Below are positions 21,856 through 33,500 of a DNA stretch of 64,000 nucleotides, piece by piece. The first letter of the stretch is position 1. Each line of letters begins with the position of its first letter. The stretch covers positions 21,458,242 through 21,522,241 of the forward strand of contig OX326959.1 of NCBI GenBank assembly GCA_946800325.1. Direction: 5' to 3'. The stretch comes from Luzula sylvatica. Its lineage: Eukaryota > Streptophyta > Magnoliopsida > Poales > Juncaceae. A program made the translations under genes and the position numbers. The notes under the pieces were generated by a model. That model had not been told where the DNA came from and did no database searches. It saw only the letters and a list, made by a program, of their open reading frames with translations.

Positions 21856-24720
21856 ATGGATTTCGTTAGCAAGCTTGTTGATTCCGTCGTGTCTGCTGTG
21901 GTGAATATCGTGATTGAGCAAGTCAAATATACATTTAGGGTTAAAAAAAATGTAAATGACTTGCGATCGGCTACCAAGGGGTTGTTAGCGAAGAGAGCTG
22001 ACGTGGAAAAGCAAATTAAGCGAGATGAGCCAAAAGGTCGTGAAGCGACCAATGAAATTCGTGAATGGATTAATAATGTAGAATCTGTGAATAATGAAAT
22101 AAATGAGATTGAGAAAAAATACGAGCAAAGATACATTATTTTTGGATGTTGCTCTCCTAATTGCTTTTCTAATAATGTGATCGGTAAAGATGCAGCTAAG
22201 AAGCTTATGGAGGTCCAAGGTTTATGTGACAAATTCGAAAAATTTGAAGGAAGATACACAATCGAGCAGCTACCTCAACCTGTCCATATGCTACCCACCA
22301 CATCTTCCACGTCCTCGAGCCAAATCTCAAACCTTAACCTAGCACTCGATTACCTAAATAATAATGATGTGGGGATCATCGGGATTTGGGGCAGGGGTGG
22401 CGTAGGCAAAACCCATCTCCTAAAACAAATCAATGACTCCGTTGGTGGTTTGTTTGACTATATAATATATGTCACGGCCTCAAGGGAATGTTCGGTACAA
22501 AAAATACAAAACGGAGTTGCCAATTGGCTCAAATCGGAAGTAAAAGAGAATGATAGTATACAATCGATTGCTGGTAAAATTGGAAATTTTCTGAGTAAAA
22601 AGAATTTTCTTTTATTAATAGATAATTTGTGGGAGCGAGTTGATCTTGTAGATGTGGGTATTCCATCCCCTCTTAGTAGCAAGCAAAAAGTAGTATTTAC
22701 AACAAGAGATATTGGCATTTGCGGTCAAATGGAGGCAGAAAAGAAAATTAAGGTGAAATGCCTAAATAAGAAGGATGCGTGGCGTCTTTTTCTGGATAAA
22801 GTTGGTCAAGAGACGATTCAAGCCGAGCAAACTATAATTTTCCGCGCACGAGAACTTGTTAAAGAGCTAGATGGGTTGCCGCTAGCACTTATCACAATTG
22901 GCAGAGCAATGTGTGGCAAGACAGATAGTAAAATTTGGAAGAATAATATCCGACTCTTAAAAGAATCACAGCTTCACAAATTGGATGGTAATATATTTAA
23001 AATATTAAAAATTAGTTATGATAATTTAAGGACCGATGTCTTGAGGCAATGTTTTTTGATATGTTCTCTATGGCCTGAGGATTATGAAATACCTAAAGAA
23101 GAGCTCATTGAACGATGGATGGGATTAGGAGCAATTCAAGATTTCGATGAGGAAGGGATTTATAATCATGGTTATGCTCTTGTGCACGACCTTCAGGCAG
23201 CATGCCTGCTAGAGGCTGATAAAGAAAACGATGAAATCGTAATAATGCATCACCTGATTCGTAACATGGCATTGAGGATTGCGAATGATCGTGGTAAGAA
23301 CAACAAAAAATGGGTTGTAAAATTGCCTGTTCGGCCTGTTCTCGATAGAGGGTCGCCTGTTGGGTCGCCTGTTGGGTCGCCTGTTGGGTCGCCTGTTGGG
23401 ATGGGTCGGCTGGCCAGATTCTTAATACGTTATGTATCTCCGTACACGGACCCAAATTTTTTTTTGAATGACCCATGGAGTCAAGCAGAGCATATTTCTT
23501 TGTACGGTATGCTTAATCTTGTGAATATTCCATCTCGTGTTACCAAAACCTATCTAAAAACACTTATTTTAAGAACCAATAATGCTTATAGGAGTTATAC
23601 CACACGTAACCAAATTTATCGGGCCATTACACTTATCTTAATAAAAAATAATTCCGAGGCCATTAGAAATATTGCACAATACCGTACTACTCTGACTTTT
23701 TTGGATTTGGCTAATAACAACCTCAACAGATTCCCCGAAGAAATTTGCAAACTTACTAATCTTAGATATCTCAACATGTCTGGGAATCAGATATTACAAT
23801 TGCCCGAAGATTTAAAATTTCTTATCAATCTTAGATACTTGATTCTAAGAAAGAATCTTATTACCAGTATGCCAGATGGTGTTCTATATGAGTTGAAAGA
23901 ACTAGTCATTCTAGACATATACCACAATGGTTGGGTTAATGCTTCCTTCGACATTTCCTTATTCATTAAGGATATAGAGTCCTTGAAGAAAATAAAAACA
24001 ATTTCAATCATTGTACGAGAAAAATCCGAACTGGAACGCCTTTCGAATTTGGTAAATGTATCTATTAGGCGCCTTGGTATTTGTAAGTCCAATTCGGTGG
24101 ACTTCTTGCGTATAACACCTAGATTTTTACGGAACAACAACAGTTTGGTTGAACTTTCATTTTGTGAATGCAGTTATTGGAAATTGTCATTTGAAAATGA
24201 CAAGAGAAATATCAATTGGCAGTTTCAAAATTTGAAAATCATAGAACTGAAAGTGCCAAAAATGAAGGAGATTGTATTTGTAGCAATTGCTCCCAAGGAT
24301 TTGTTTCCTAAGCTTAGCTTTTTGAGCATACATGGTGGAGACATAAAGAATTATTCATGGATTTTATATCTACCATGTCTTCGAGAGTTAGATATCTACG
24401 GGGCTTGTTCCGTTACGCAAATGTTTACTACGGATGAAGAAATGGGAAAAACAAGTCAAACCTTTCCTAGCCTCCGATTTATGACCCTCAAGAATTCCAG
24501 CATTGCAAGCATTTGTCCTCCCCATATTACATTTCCCTCGTTGCAACATCTTAGTATTTTTTCTTGTCAAAAACTGAAGAAGCTACCATTCACAAAATTT
24601 GGAATGGGAAACATTCCGAGTAACTTGAAGGCAATAGAGGGTCGTGAGGATTGGTGGAATAATTTGGAATGGGAAGATGATGACCTCAAATCAACCCTCC
24701 AAAACTTATTTAAACGATAG
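21856..24720 (+). CDS. CC-NBS-LRR disease resistance protein (RPS2/RPS5-like)
   Basis: 954 codons, no intron; a usual length for this class. Predicted intracellular immune receptor. Residues 1-140: coiled-coil region without an EDVID motif, as in the RPS5 group. NB-ARC: P-loop GIWGRGGVGKT at 176-186 with Lys185; RNBS-A-like segment near 200; kinase-2 LLLIDNLW with Asp256 followed by Asn257 where Asp is usual; FTTRD near 280; GLPLA at 340-344; RNBS-D CFLICSLWPEDYEIP near 398. The MHD motif reads MHH (464-466), an unusual change that in other NLRs can affect the resting state. Residues 499-515 are four GSPV repeats from a 12-nt DNA repeat. From about 543 to 930 there are irregular leucine-rich repeats. 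The first ATG is used, just after the CA microsatellite. The frame is fully open, so it is probably expressed, though the altered motifs may mean changed regulation. Confidence 0.93.
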   Translation: MDFVSKLVDSVVSAVVNIVIEQVKYTFRVKKNVNDLRSATKGLLAKRADVEKQIKRDEPKGREATNEIREWINNVESVNNEINEIEKKYEQRYIIFGCCSPNCFSNNVIGKDAAKKLMEVQGLCDKFEKFEGRYTIEQLPQPVHMLPTTSSTSSSQISNLNLALDYLNNNDVGIIGIWGRGGVGKTHLLKQINDSVGGLFDYIIYVTASRECSVQKIQNGVANWLKSEVKENDSIQSIAGKIGNFLSKKNFLLLIDNLWERVDLVDVGIPSPLSSKQKVVFTTRDIGICGQMEAEKKIKVKCLNKKDAWRLFLDKVGQETIQAEQTIIFRARELVKELDGLPLALITIGRAMCGKTDSKIWKNNIRLLKESQLHKLDGNIFKILKISYDNLRTDVLRQCFLICSLWPEDYEIPKEELIERWMGLGAIQDFDEEGIYNHGYALVHDLQAACLLEADKENDEIVIMHHLIRNMALRIANDRGKNNKKWVVKLPVRPVLDRGSPVGSPVGSPVGSPVGMGRLARFLIRYVSPYTDPNFFLNDPWSQAEHISLYGMLNLVNIPSRVTKTYLKTLILRTNNAYRSYTTRNQIYRAITLILIKNNSEAIRNIAQYRTTLTFLDLANNNLNRFPEEICKLTNLRYLNMSGNQILQLPEDLKFLINLRYLILRKNLITSMPDGVLYELKELVILDIYHNGWVNASFDISLFIKDIESLKKIKTISIIVREKSELERLSNLVNVSIRRLGICKSNSVDFLRITPRFLRNNNSLVELSFCECSYWKLSFENDKRNINWQFQNLKIIELKVPKMKEIVFVAIAPKDLFPKLSFLSIHGGDIKNYSWILYLPCLRELDIYGACSVTQMFTTDEEMGKTSQTFPSLRFMTLKNSSIASICPPHITFPSLQHLSIFSCQKLKKLPFTKFGMGNIPSNLKAIEGREDWWNNLEWEDDDLKSTLQNLFKR
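23349..23400 (+). repeat. Four 12-nt tandem repeats within the NLR
   Basis: GGGTCGCCTGTT repeated four times with no visible variation, coding GSPV units in the linker between NB-ARC and LRR. Such a unit can change copy number without breaking the frame. Confidence 0.9.
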
Positions 24721-24856
24721 GTTATGGATGTTGCTAAAAATGAGGGGGGTATTTTAGTATCTAAATATAAAAAAAACATATGATACTTTGATGAATGTAT
24801 CTTTTATATGATTGCTCCAATGTAATTTTCTCTGTCTTTAAAATATGTATAAACAT

Positions 24857-24862
24857 AATAAA
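24857..24862 (+). promoter_or_regulatory. Candidate NLR polyadenylation signal
   Basis: AATAAA 137 nt after the NLR stop codon, followed by T-rich sequence. Confidence 0.5.
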
Positions 24863-25385
24863 ACCCCCAAAAAAAGGGGTGTATTCTTCTTTTCTAATTA
24901 TATCCCTTCAGCGGACTTGCTCGTCATAATTTACCTTTTTTTTTTTTATCATTTGTGAGGTTGTTAGGTCTATAATTTTGAACACGTTTATGGATAAAAA
25001 TTGTTTAGGTTAGTTAATTATGCATTTTTTTTATTTTTTAGGTAAATTGTGATTTTGTTATCTAGACTATCTGAACAAGGCTTGGTTTTGCTTCAGAAAG
25101 AAAAATCTCCCAATGATTTAAAGACATAAACTAGACCTTTTATCTGGAAGGGAAATTCTAAAACAAAAACCCTAACTTTTTCATTATTTAAAAAAACCCG
25201 TTCACTTTGGGTTTAGGATTTTTTGGAGTATCAAAAGCCAAGGGTCCTTCAAAGAATTCCCGTCTGGAATAATATTTTCTTGTTCAAATTATCTCATTTT
25301 GGTTTGTTTGTTTAGCACACATTTTACGACCTAAAATGAGATGTTAGTAAGTTTCAGAAAGTATATATTTTATTTTAGGGCAAAG

Positions 25386-25453
<68 letters not shown>

Positions 25454-25975
25454 ATTGCAAGAAAAAAACCCTCTATTGAGTCTACTCTTAGTGAAAATTG
25501 AAAAAAAAAATCCTGATTTGTGAAGGTATACTGTCAATTAAGAAAAAGAGGATTTTTTTTTGCAATTTATAATAATGTAAGGGCCGTTTTGCAATTTCTC
25601 CTTTTTTTATCATTTTGTTTGAGTTTGCGGTATCTGAACAATCCTTTCCCAATTTTTGCATTTGATCAAGAAGAGCAAGGGCCTCGGTGAATAAACCAAA
25701 GGGATTTTTTGCTCATAAGAGATGAATGAATCTAGGATCTCATAAAAAATTCTTTCGACTTATTTTGCTCAAGTACCTGCAACAAAAATGAAAAATTGCA
25801 AAAAGTTATAAAGGCTTTTCTTCCTCTTCTCTAATTACATCAAGATTGAAAAAAATTCAAACTGGATTGATGACATGCTTTTTATCTCTCTTCTTTGGGG
25901 AATAAATTTCACAAAGTAAATTAGTTTCGGTCAAAATTTTAATTACAAGGAGAGAATATTGAAGTTTGAACAAAC
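24863..25975. other. Intergenic DNA with a TA microsatellite
   Basis: Holds a (TA)n run at 25387-25449. The rest is AT-rich without a supported gene, except that 25700-25790 read on the minus strand follows a TTGTTGCAG acceptor-like site and could be a last exon of the gene at 25976-26379. Confidence 0.45.
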
Positions 25976-26379
25976 CTTTGAATTGTTGTTTCATTTCCTT
26001 ATTTGTACCGATAGCATAGTTTATGTAAGATATCAAATATTCTCTGCAAATAAGTTTTTGATTCGATTGAATTTTGGGGTAAGGAAAATTACATAATTCG
26101 AACTAATTCTAAATTCGATCAAGTAAATTAAAAAGAGAATACCTTTGATCTTCCATTCACTCCTGCAAATCAGATAAAGTGTGCAAAATACTCCGAAGTT
26201 AGAGATGAAAATTAAAAATAAATAGTAATTAAGAAATAAACTCAAAACCTGTCCAAATTTGTGGCTTTTGATAACGGTTGGCCCCGGAGAGCGGCCAATA
26301 AACGGCAAACTGCTCCACCGTCACCATGTGACTTAGGGATATTCTCCATTTTCAAAATACTGGAGAAGTCCGTCACCAT
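25976..26379 (-). CDS. Possible small multi-exon gene, function unknown
   Basis: Three minus-strand exons join in frame: 26379-26249 (131 nt, ATG at 26379), 26162-26143 (20 nt) and 26041-25976 (66 nt). Introns are GT-AG with T-rich acceptors (TGATTTGCAG for the second exon; the third needs the acceptor ending GCAGAG). The product starts MVTDFSSILKMENIPKS and includes LLAALRGQPLSK and EYLISYINYAIG. The next candidate acceptor at about 25790 gives a stop after two residues, so the protein may end near 75 residues or the gene may be broken. Upstream, an ATATATA box and the inverted pair AGCCCATTGGGCT (site II-type TGGGCT, common in housekeeping plant promoters) support a real promoter. I do not recognise the protein. 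The short second exon makes the model tentative. Confidence 0.35.
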
Positions 26380-26381
26380 GT

Positions 26382-26405
26382 GAGCCCAATGGGCTGGCCT
26401 ATATA
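26382..26405 (-). promoter_or_regulatory. Site II / TATA-like promoter of the small gene
   Basis: On the minus strand an ATATATA box is followed within about 10 bp by AGCCCATTGGGCT, two inverted TGGGCT/AGCCCA site II elements, immediately before the ATG at 26379. Confidence 0.4.
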
Positions 26406-28440
26406 TTCTTTTTAAGACATTCTTTTGGTAAAAAATCTTAACTCTATTAAGAAGAAAGGAATAACAATTTTGTATCACAAATCTGTTACTAAAAGGTAAC
26501 GACATCCAAACAGAAATGAAGATCAGATCAACTAATTATATTTTAACCACTAAAAATGAGAATTTCATCTAAAGCCCATACAAAATCTTTGTTTATTTAT
26601 TTATTTTGAGAAAAGATAGGTTACATTGGCCCATATTTTGTGTAAAACATAACAACCAATATTTACATTGTTTTCAAACTTTGAAGCTTGTATACTTGTT
26701 CTTGTTTTCGAATCAATATTTTTTTGTTTTATGAATTAATATATATAAACTCGTGGTATACGTGATTTATACTGCATCTTCATATACAAATTATATGTAG
26801 AATTTCTTGTGGGAAAAGCAGTAGAAGTGAGTGAACAATTTGTTGTGTAAATGAAATGACGTATGTGGAGATTGCATGCAATTATCCCAAAATATGAAAC
26901 GTGTTTAAATTCACGAAATTTACAAGAAGACACACATCCGTTGATTATAGTGATGTGTTCCATAAATACTCGTGGCTCGTTAAATACTCCGGTTTTGATT
27001 ATAGTAATTCACATTTATAACAAAGAATTAATCTCGGTTAAGTTAATTAGCCAACACGAAAAGGAATTGGAACCGGCGAAATTTAATGAATCGACACACT
27101 GATGATAGACTCAAACGAGCATAGTCCTATCTTCTTATGAGATATGCTCATGTATAACATGATCATGTTTTTTTGACGACATTAATTCAAAGATGGCGCG
27201 CCGCGTGCGCACCATACATTTCATATGCCGCACGGTGAGATAACAATTACATTGCGTGAAGTGTCTTAAATACTGGATCCACACTTACAAGTAATCAAAA
27301 TTTCTTATTTCATATAAAAGATATAATGATAATATATTTGTATCAATCTTCTAGTGAGTTTTTTTATATAGGTATGGGCATGGCTCCAATTTGCTATTGG
27401 ATGATCAGATATGAGGCGTGGCCGCGTGTTGGGTCAATTAACGTAATCGACTGATAAATTATTGCGTTGGTGTGTACACCTTTAAACTGAGTAACAATAA
27501 AGTAAAAATGAAATATTTCATGACCGAATCCGATCAGTTAAAAACAGATCTTGCGAAAACGACGAAGGTACGAATAAAACTAGATTATGGGCAGCGTTGA
27601 ACTGGATGATACGGAAAGAAAGAACCATGATAATCTTTGGAAACAAAGCACGATGCCGATTCTATTGGTCGATACTACTAAAAATCTTTTAGATAGTTGG
27701 ATCAACGCTAAATTTATTCTTGTATGTGTAAAACCTTATCATTGTAATATTATTATTTATTAATATAGAAAACTAAGAACCAAAACGAGTTTGGTGCCCA
27801 GGTTCTTTTAAAAAAAAAAAAAAAAACAAATCTTGTAAGATTATTTTTGTTGCTATTTTATTTTAGTTTGATATTGCATATTAATTATACTTTTTCAAAT
27901 TCTCCGGAGCGCTTATACAAATGAGATCTATCGCCAAAGTGCTTTGTTGGTTGTAACATTTTGATGGCTAAGGTGGCTCTTTGCTTTGTCGGTATTGTTT
28001 AAATGCACCTCACACATAGGGTACAATTCAGATATATACGATATATACCCGCCAACCCCAATGTGGCTTCTCGCGTCATTTTGAAATATCACGAGCTCCC
28101 TCCTTATATAGCGATGTGGGACAACTGTTGACAAGGACAATAATGTGATAGATCAAAGATTTTCTCAACAAAATTACATGATTTGGTACTGGAAAATAAC
28201 AAGAATGTGGATTATCAATTTTTGGCTAGTGACCATGTTGTGCGATCTCTGATATGATTTACTATTTTTATTATTTTTATGTCAAATATTTAATCTTTGA
28301 TATTTCAAAATTTCAAAACTTAGTTATTTAGATCTACAAATTACGCTAGGATATTCGAACATCTAAACATACTTTTCCCTGTGAACCAAATTGTCAGTCT
28401 TATATTGTAATAAATCAAATGACTAATAGAATGTCATTGT
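26400..28440. other. Intergenic DNA
   Basis: No supported gene. Apart from the promoter just described it contains short open frames only, a poly-A run at about 27811-27827, and a slightly GC-richer patch at 27190-27240 (GGCGCGCCGCGTGCGC). Confidence 0.4.
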
Positions 28441-28459
28441 TTTTCGACACATTGCCATT

Positions 28460-28950
28460 AAATAATGAATACATTACGAATGAAAATGTTCCGCATCATT
28501 CATCGCCGGATTCTGGACAAGCTAATCCGTCAGCGCCACATGAACAATAACCTCAATCTCAACAACACTCACAAGTCACAACCCCTTCCAGTTGATTGTA
28601 CTCATCAGTATATAATCCACAACATGAATAGGAAATATGTTCTCAACCCGAATATAATTAGCAGAATGATTTTGTTCCACCTCCATATACCGAATATGGA
28701 TCAAACTCGCAAAATCAATATGGTTCAAGTTCTTAGTTGATGAACTTTATAAATGTAATATATCCACCAACAGGACACAACTCTTTTGTTTTTAATCCAA
28801 CCGGTGCCGATTCTTCACATGTCACCTTCAAATTTCTTGGCACAAAATATGAATGAGATGTCGAATCTCAATACTAATATGCCGTCGAATATCATGTTTC
28901 ATGGTATGGACTATTTTGATTCGACTTGGCTGGCTATTTTTTCATCTCCG
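28460..28950 (+). pseudogene. Decayed Gln/Ser/Pro-rich coding sequence
   Basis: In the frame starting near 28471 the translation is rich in Pro, Gln, Ser and Tyr (for example VPPPYTEYGSNSQNQYG) but broken by stops. Most stops sit where Gln or Arg would fit and are one C-to-T change away from CAA, CAG or CGA. This is the pattern left by deamination of methylated cytosines. The original gene is not identified; low-complexity tails like this occur in transposases and in transcription factors. Confidence 0.4.
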
Positions 28951-29079
28951 GCGGACGAGCAAGATCCAACTTCCGAAATTCGTCCACGTGGTATAATTGT
29001 GTTATTTCTTATTATTTGTATGGATGTTTACGTTGTTGTTTTATTTACGGATTTGTTTATTTATTGGGAAGTTCTATGA

Positions 29080-30280
29080 TACACTATTTTAACAAATGGT
29101 ATTTTGGGTAATTAGCAATTAATTATATTTTAAAATGAACAACAAAAACTTCATATTTAACCTAACATTAATTGATAAATACATTTGAGATCTTACCTTA
29201 AATACTTATTAATTGATAATTACTCAAAATATTCTTGAAAAAATGTATATCAGAAGAAAAAAATGTGTATGATAGAAGTCTCCTTGTTTATTATTAGTGA
29301 TTTATTGTTAAAATTTGTCTTTGTTGTGGTTAGTTTACCGATTGAATTTGAAGGGATCTCAAATTCATTCATATTTTTTTATTGTTTTGTTGAACTGTTT
29401 TGAATTGTCAATTGGCGGTTTGGGTGAGGATTTGACTGACGGGATCTCAATCCTTCATAAAAGTGTCGAGTTCTATCTATCCCTTGAGTTCTATCTATCT
29501 ATCCCTTCAGAAAAGTTCTCAGACCCGTTCAATTTGTTTTTTGTTAAATGTAAACTCGTGTCAAGTTTTAATTATGATTTCAACTATGGTTTAAGGAGTC
29601 ATGATAGGGACACATAAACCAACCACAAATTTGACACAAATATATAAGTTTGTGTTGGATTTATGTGTCTCTATCACAACGGCGGTGTAAGTACTTTCTA
29701 AGTTGAAGGGATTACAGTTCCCGCCTATTTGCAATTTGGCGGAATCCCAAGTTCCGAACAATGTTATTTTTTTTGTGATAATTTTTTTAATAAATGAATA
29801 AGACTCGTTGTCCTCCAACCATTGATGTCAATGATAATTGAACTTATAATCTCACATAATATATGGTTTTTGTGTCAAACACTTGACAAGTGGGTTATGG
29901 ATTCCATTGACAACAATGTTATTTTTTGAATTTCATGAAAAAACTGGTTATTTCTTGTATTCAGTTAACAAACAAGGTCATTTTGAAAATATGCCTAAAT
30001 AATAGCAAGAGACTGTCACTACATTAAAAAGAGTCAAAACAATACTTATGCTTTATCAAGTCTTAGTATAAACTTCCAAATCAAGTGATTCTCAGGTCAT
30101 TGCATGAATATGACAGTCAAACCGTCCATTTATATTCATGTCACATAATTTCACTAAAACCCTCCACTATCAAAATTCTTTGTTTGACATAGTGATGAGG
30201 CAAGTAAATGAAAGAAAGACGTCTCGTCCCCTTTCGAGGAGAAAAGGCGCTTGCATCTCAATACTGACTCCCACCGGTCC
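29080..30280. other. Intergenic DNA with a small hairpin
   Basis: Mostly AT-rich. It contains a CTATC-type duplication at 29470-29510 and the hairpin at 29603-29675; otherwise no supported gene. Confidence 0.4.
29603..29675. repeat. 73-bp imperfect hairpin
   Basis: GATAGGGACACATAAACC pairs with GGATTTATGTGTCTCTATC, and the inner part (CACAAA...TTTGTG) continues the pairing. It could be a very short MITE remnant. Confidence 0.55.
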
Positions 30281-30410
30281 CCAACCAATTGGAGTCCGAA
30301 ATCGGTGTCCGTATAGTGCCTCAAAGGGTGCCATACCGATGTTGGAGTGGTAGCTCTTGTTGTACACAAAATCGGCTAAGTGTAGGTGGTCCGCCCAGTC
30401 ACCGGACATA
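30281..30410 (-). pseudogene. Ty3/gypsy integrase fragment
   Basis: The minus-strand translation contains HLADFVYNKSYHSNIGM followed by APFEALYGHRFRTPIGW, the conserved block near the end of the gypsy integrase core. The matching frame is lost soon after. The upstream side is cut by the CACTA element at 30411, and beyond 34083 only about 50 bp of possible, frameshifted continuation can be seen. Confidence 0.75.
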
Positions 30411-30612
30411 CACTACAACAGATCTGCACACCAGCTACGGTAAAAACCGTCGTTGATACTCCCAAAAACCGTCGCTAAAAGTTTTGCCCGCTAAAAGTTT
30501 TGCCGACGACAACCCATCGCTGATTACCCGTCGCTGAAACGGGCGTCGGTGATGTTACTTTTTCCGACGGGCCGTCGCTGATGTTACTTTCACTGACGGT
30601 TTCTCTATCTCC

Positions 30613-30752
30613 GGTAGTCCGTCGCAGAAAGCATCTCCGGCGGCCCGTCGCAGAAAGCATCTCCGGCGGCCCGTCGCAGAAAACATCTCCGGCAGCCCGT
30701 CGCAGAAAGAATCTCCGGCGGCCCGTCGCAGAAAGTATGACTGGCGGCCCTG
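30613..30752. repeat. CACTA left sub-terminal 30-bp repeats
   Basis: Five head-to-tail copies of a unit containing CCCGTCGCAGAAAGCATCTC with few changes. The right end (33520-34060) carries many inverse GCGACGGG and CCGACGGGCC units. Confidence 0.85.
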
Positions 30753-30984
30753 TCAATATTTAAATTTATATTAATAATATTTTAATTAAATAATTAAACA
30801 ATATTTAAATAATTATAATAATATTGAATTTATTATAATATAAATAATATTGAATTTATTAATAAATATTTTTAATAATTATATATTTTAATTTATATTA
30901 ATAATATTTTAATTAAATAATTAAATAATATTTAAATAATTATAATAATATTTTTAATAATTATAATATAAATAATTAAATAAT

Positions 30985-31165
30985 ATTAAATTTATATAAA
31001 TAATATATTAAATAATATTAAATTTATATAAATAATATATTAAATAATATTAAATTTATATAAATAATATATTAAATAATATTAAATTTATATTAATAAT
31101 ATATTAAATAATATTAAATTTATATTAATAATATATTAAATAATATTAAATTTATATTAATAATA
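30985..31165. repeat. Tandem AT-rich repeat of about 33 bp in CACTA
   Basis: About six copies of a unit containing ATTAAATTTATATAAATA followed by ATATATTAAATA. Confidence 0.75.
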
Positions 31166-31584
31166 TTTTAATAATTAAAATTCTAATAAATAATATATGG
31201 ATCTAAAGCACCCTTTACTTAAATAAAACAATACAAATTAAACCACGAAAATTCAAATAAGCCACGACAACCCAAAACACGACAATCCAAATACCACAAT
31301 ACAAATACAAATTTGTTTGGATGGAGTACAAATTTGTAATATGAAATAATAACATAATATATTTAAAAAAACTTTCATAATTTTGTTTATATTTTTTAGC
31401 ATCCAATATTAATTTGTTCACACAAAGTAATATTACAAAATAATATATATAATTTTTTAATATCATACAAAGTAATAAAATTAGTTAATTTATTAAGATA
31501 TATAAGATCATATTATATTATTTTTTGTTTATAGTTTGGACATACAAAACTGTCTTAAATTATAATTCATAATTTTTTAAATCA

Positions 31585-31973
31585 TAATTTTTAAAATTAT
31601 GTATATTTTTTTGTATTCATACTAAGAAATAAAATTAGTTAAATTTTGTAATATAATAGAAATATATTAGAAATATTTTTAAATATATAATAGAAATATA
31701 TTTAATATAATATAATTACTTATTGTTTTTTTATTTTTTGTTATAAAAAATATATTAGAAATTTCACAACTCAACAATGTAATTTTTAAAATTATGTATA
31801 TTTTTTTGTATTCATACTAAGAAATAAAATTAGTTAAATTTTGTAATATAATAGAAATATATTAGAAATATTTTTAAATATATAATAGAAATATATTAAA
31901 TATAATATAATTACTTATTATTTTTTTATTGTTTTTTATCAAAAATATATTAGAAATTTCACAACTCAACAAT
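31585..31973. repeat. 195-bp tandem duplication in CACTA
   Basis: Unit 1 begins at 31585 and unit 2 at 31780 (both TAATTTTTAAAATTATG). They are nearly identical, ending CACAACTCAACAATGTA. Confidence 0.85.
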
Positions 31974-33249
31974 GTATAACCATACACTACGTTATAATCG
32001 CAACAAATAGAGTACTACATCCAAACAACAATTAAAATCTAAATCTAAAACTAATATTTTTCTACTACATCCAAATAACTCTAAAATCCTAAATCCAAAC
32101 TATGATATAAAGTATGCATTTTTCACACATATACAATATCAACGAATAAATTATAAAAATTGAACTATTATTAACCTTGGTCCGGAGTTGATTAATTAAT
32201 TCGCCAAAAAGTCCAAAATCCAAGTTTCCTAAAATAATAACAACTAATTAAACAGATTTCAAAAAACCTAATTAACAAATTTAGAAATAATAGATTTAAA
32301 ATTGATTTAAAACAGATTTTAAATAAATCAGATTTAAAATACTCAAAACAGATTCAAATTCCATATTTAAGCCTACAAACCCTAAAAATCCATATTTCAA
32401 ATACCTAAAACAAATTTAGAACATATTCAAAATTCCTAAAAAAATAGTTATTTAAGCCTAAAAATCCAGATTTAAAATCCTAATGTAAAATCCAGATTCA
32501 AAATTTTTTAAACCTAATTAAACCTAAATTTAAATTTAAATCTAACCTAACTAAACCGAGAAATATAAACATACCTTCAACCAAGAGAGAGCAGGAGAGT
32601 TTGTCGACTTTCCACCACACCAGACCCGAGAGACGAGAGAGCCGCCGAGATTTAGGCCTTCCACCTAAAAAAAAAAATTTAAACCAAAATTTAAAAAACA
32701 AGTTTAAAAAAATATCTAAACCAGATTTAAATCAGATCTATGCCTTCAAAACAGATTCAAAACAGATTTAAACCTAAAAATATTTCAAAAACATATTTAA
32801 AACTAATTCAAAAAAAAAAATCAAACCTAAATTAAATAGATTCAAAAATAGTTTTAAAACCGATTTAAAAAAATCAGACCTAAATTAAACAGAATTAAAA
32901 CTGATATAAAACAGATTAACAAAAACAGATTTAAATAAAACATCCAAAATCAGACCTAAAAAAACATATCTAAAAAAATCAATTAAAAAAAAAATCAATT
33001 CAAAAATAATCAGACCTAAAAACATAAATGAGGAATCAATTCAAAAATAAAAAAAATATATCTAAAAATAAATCAGTACTAATTAAGCCTAAATATAAAT
33101 CTAACAAAATTAAATGGAGAAATAGACATACCTTCAAATCCTAGACGAGCAACCACCAGAAACGAGCAAGCGTTCCATCCACCAGAAACGAGCAATCCTT
33201 CGACCACCAGAAACGAGCAATAACCAGCCGATAACCAGCCGAGAAGAGG

Positions 33250-33500
33250 AGATATATACTAGCAGAGAGGGGGAGGAGGAGAGGGACGGGGGCTGTGAGG
33301 GTGTCATCAGGCAGGGGGCTGGGCGAAGGGGGAAGAGGAGAGAGAAGGACAGGGGGGTAGGGCTGGGCGAAGGGGGAAGAGGAGAGAAGGAGAGGGGGGG
33401 CTGGGCTGGGCGAAGGGGGAAGAGGAGAGAAGGAGAGAGGGGGGGGGGGGGGGGGGCTTTGCTGGGCGAAGGGGGAAGAGGAGAGAAGGATGACCGGGGG
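33250..33500. repeat. Purine-rich GGGCGAAGGGGGAAGAGGAGAG repeats with G-run
   Basis: Four irregular repeats with a common GGCGAAGGGGGAAGAGGAGA core and a run of about 18 G at 33439-33456. Strong G-quadruplex potential; it also creates a spurious proline-rich frame on the other strand. Confidence 0.8.

Noticed and set aside
23105..23476. Antisense frame with QATQQATQQAT repeats
   Set aside because: It is the complement of the NLR coding strand; the repeats only mirror the GSPV-coding 12-mers.
25387..25449. Origin or matrix-attachment element
   Set aside because: It is a plain TA microsatellite; no additional signal supports a function.
28465..29079. Two open frames as intact genes
   Set aside because: The frame with coherent composition is a different, stop-broken one; the open frames are shifted readings of it.
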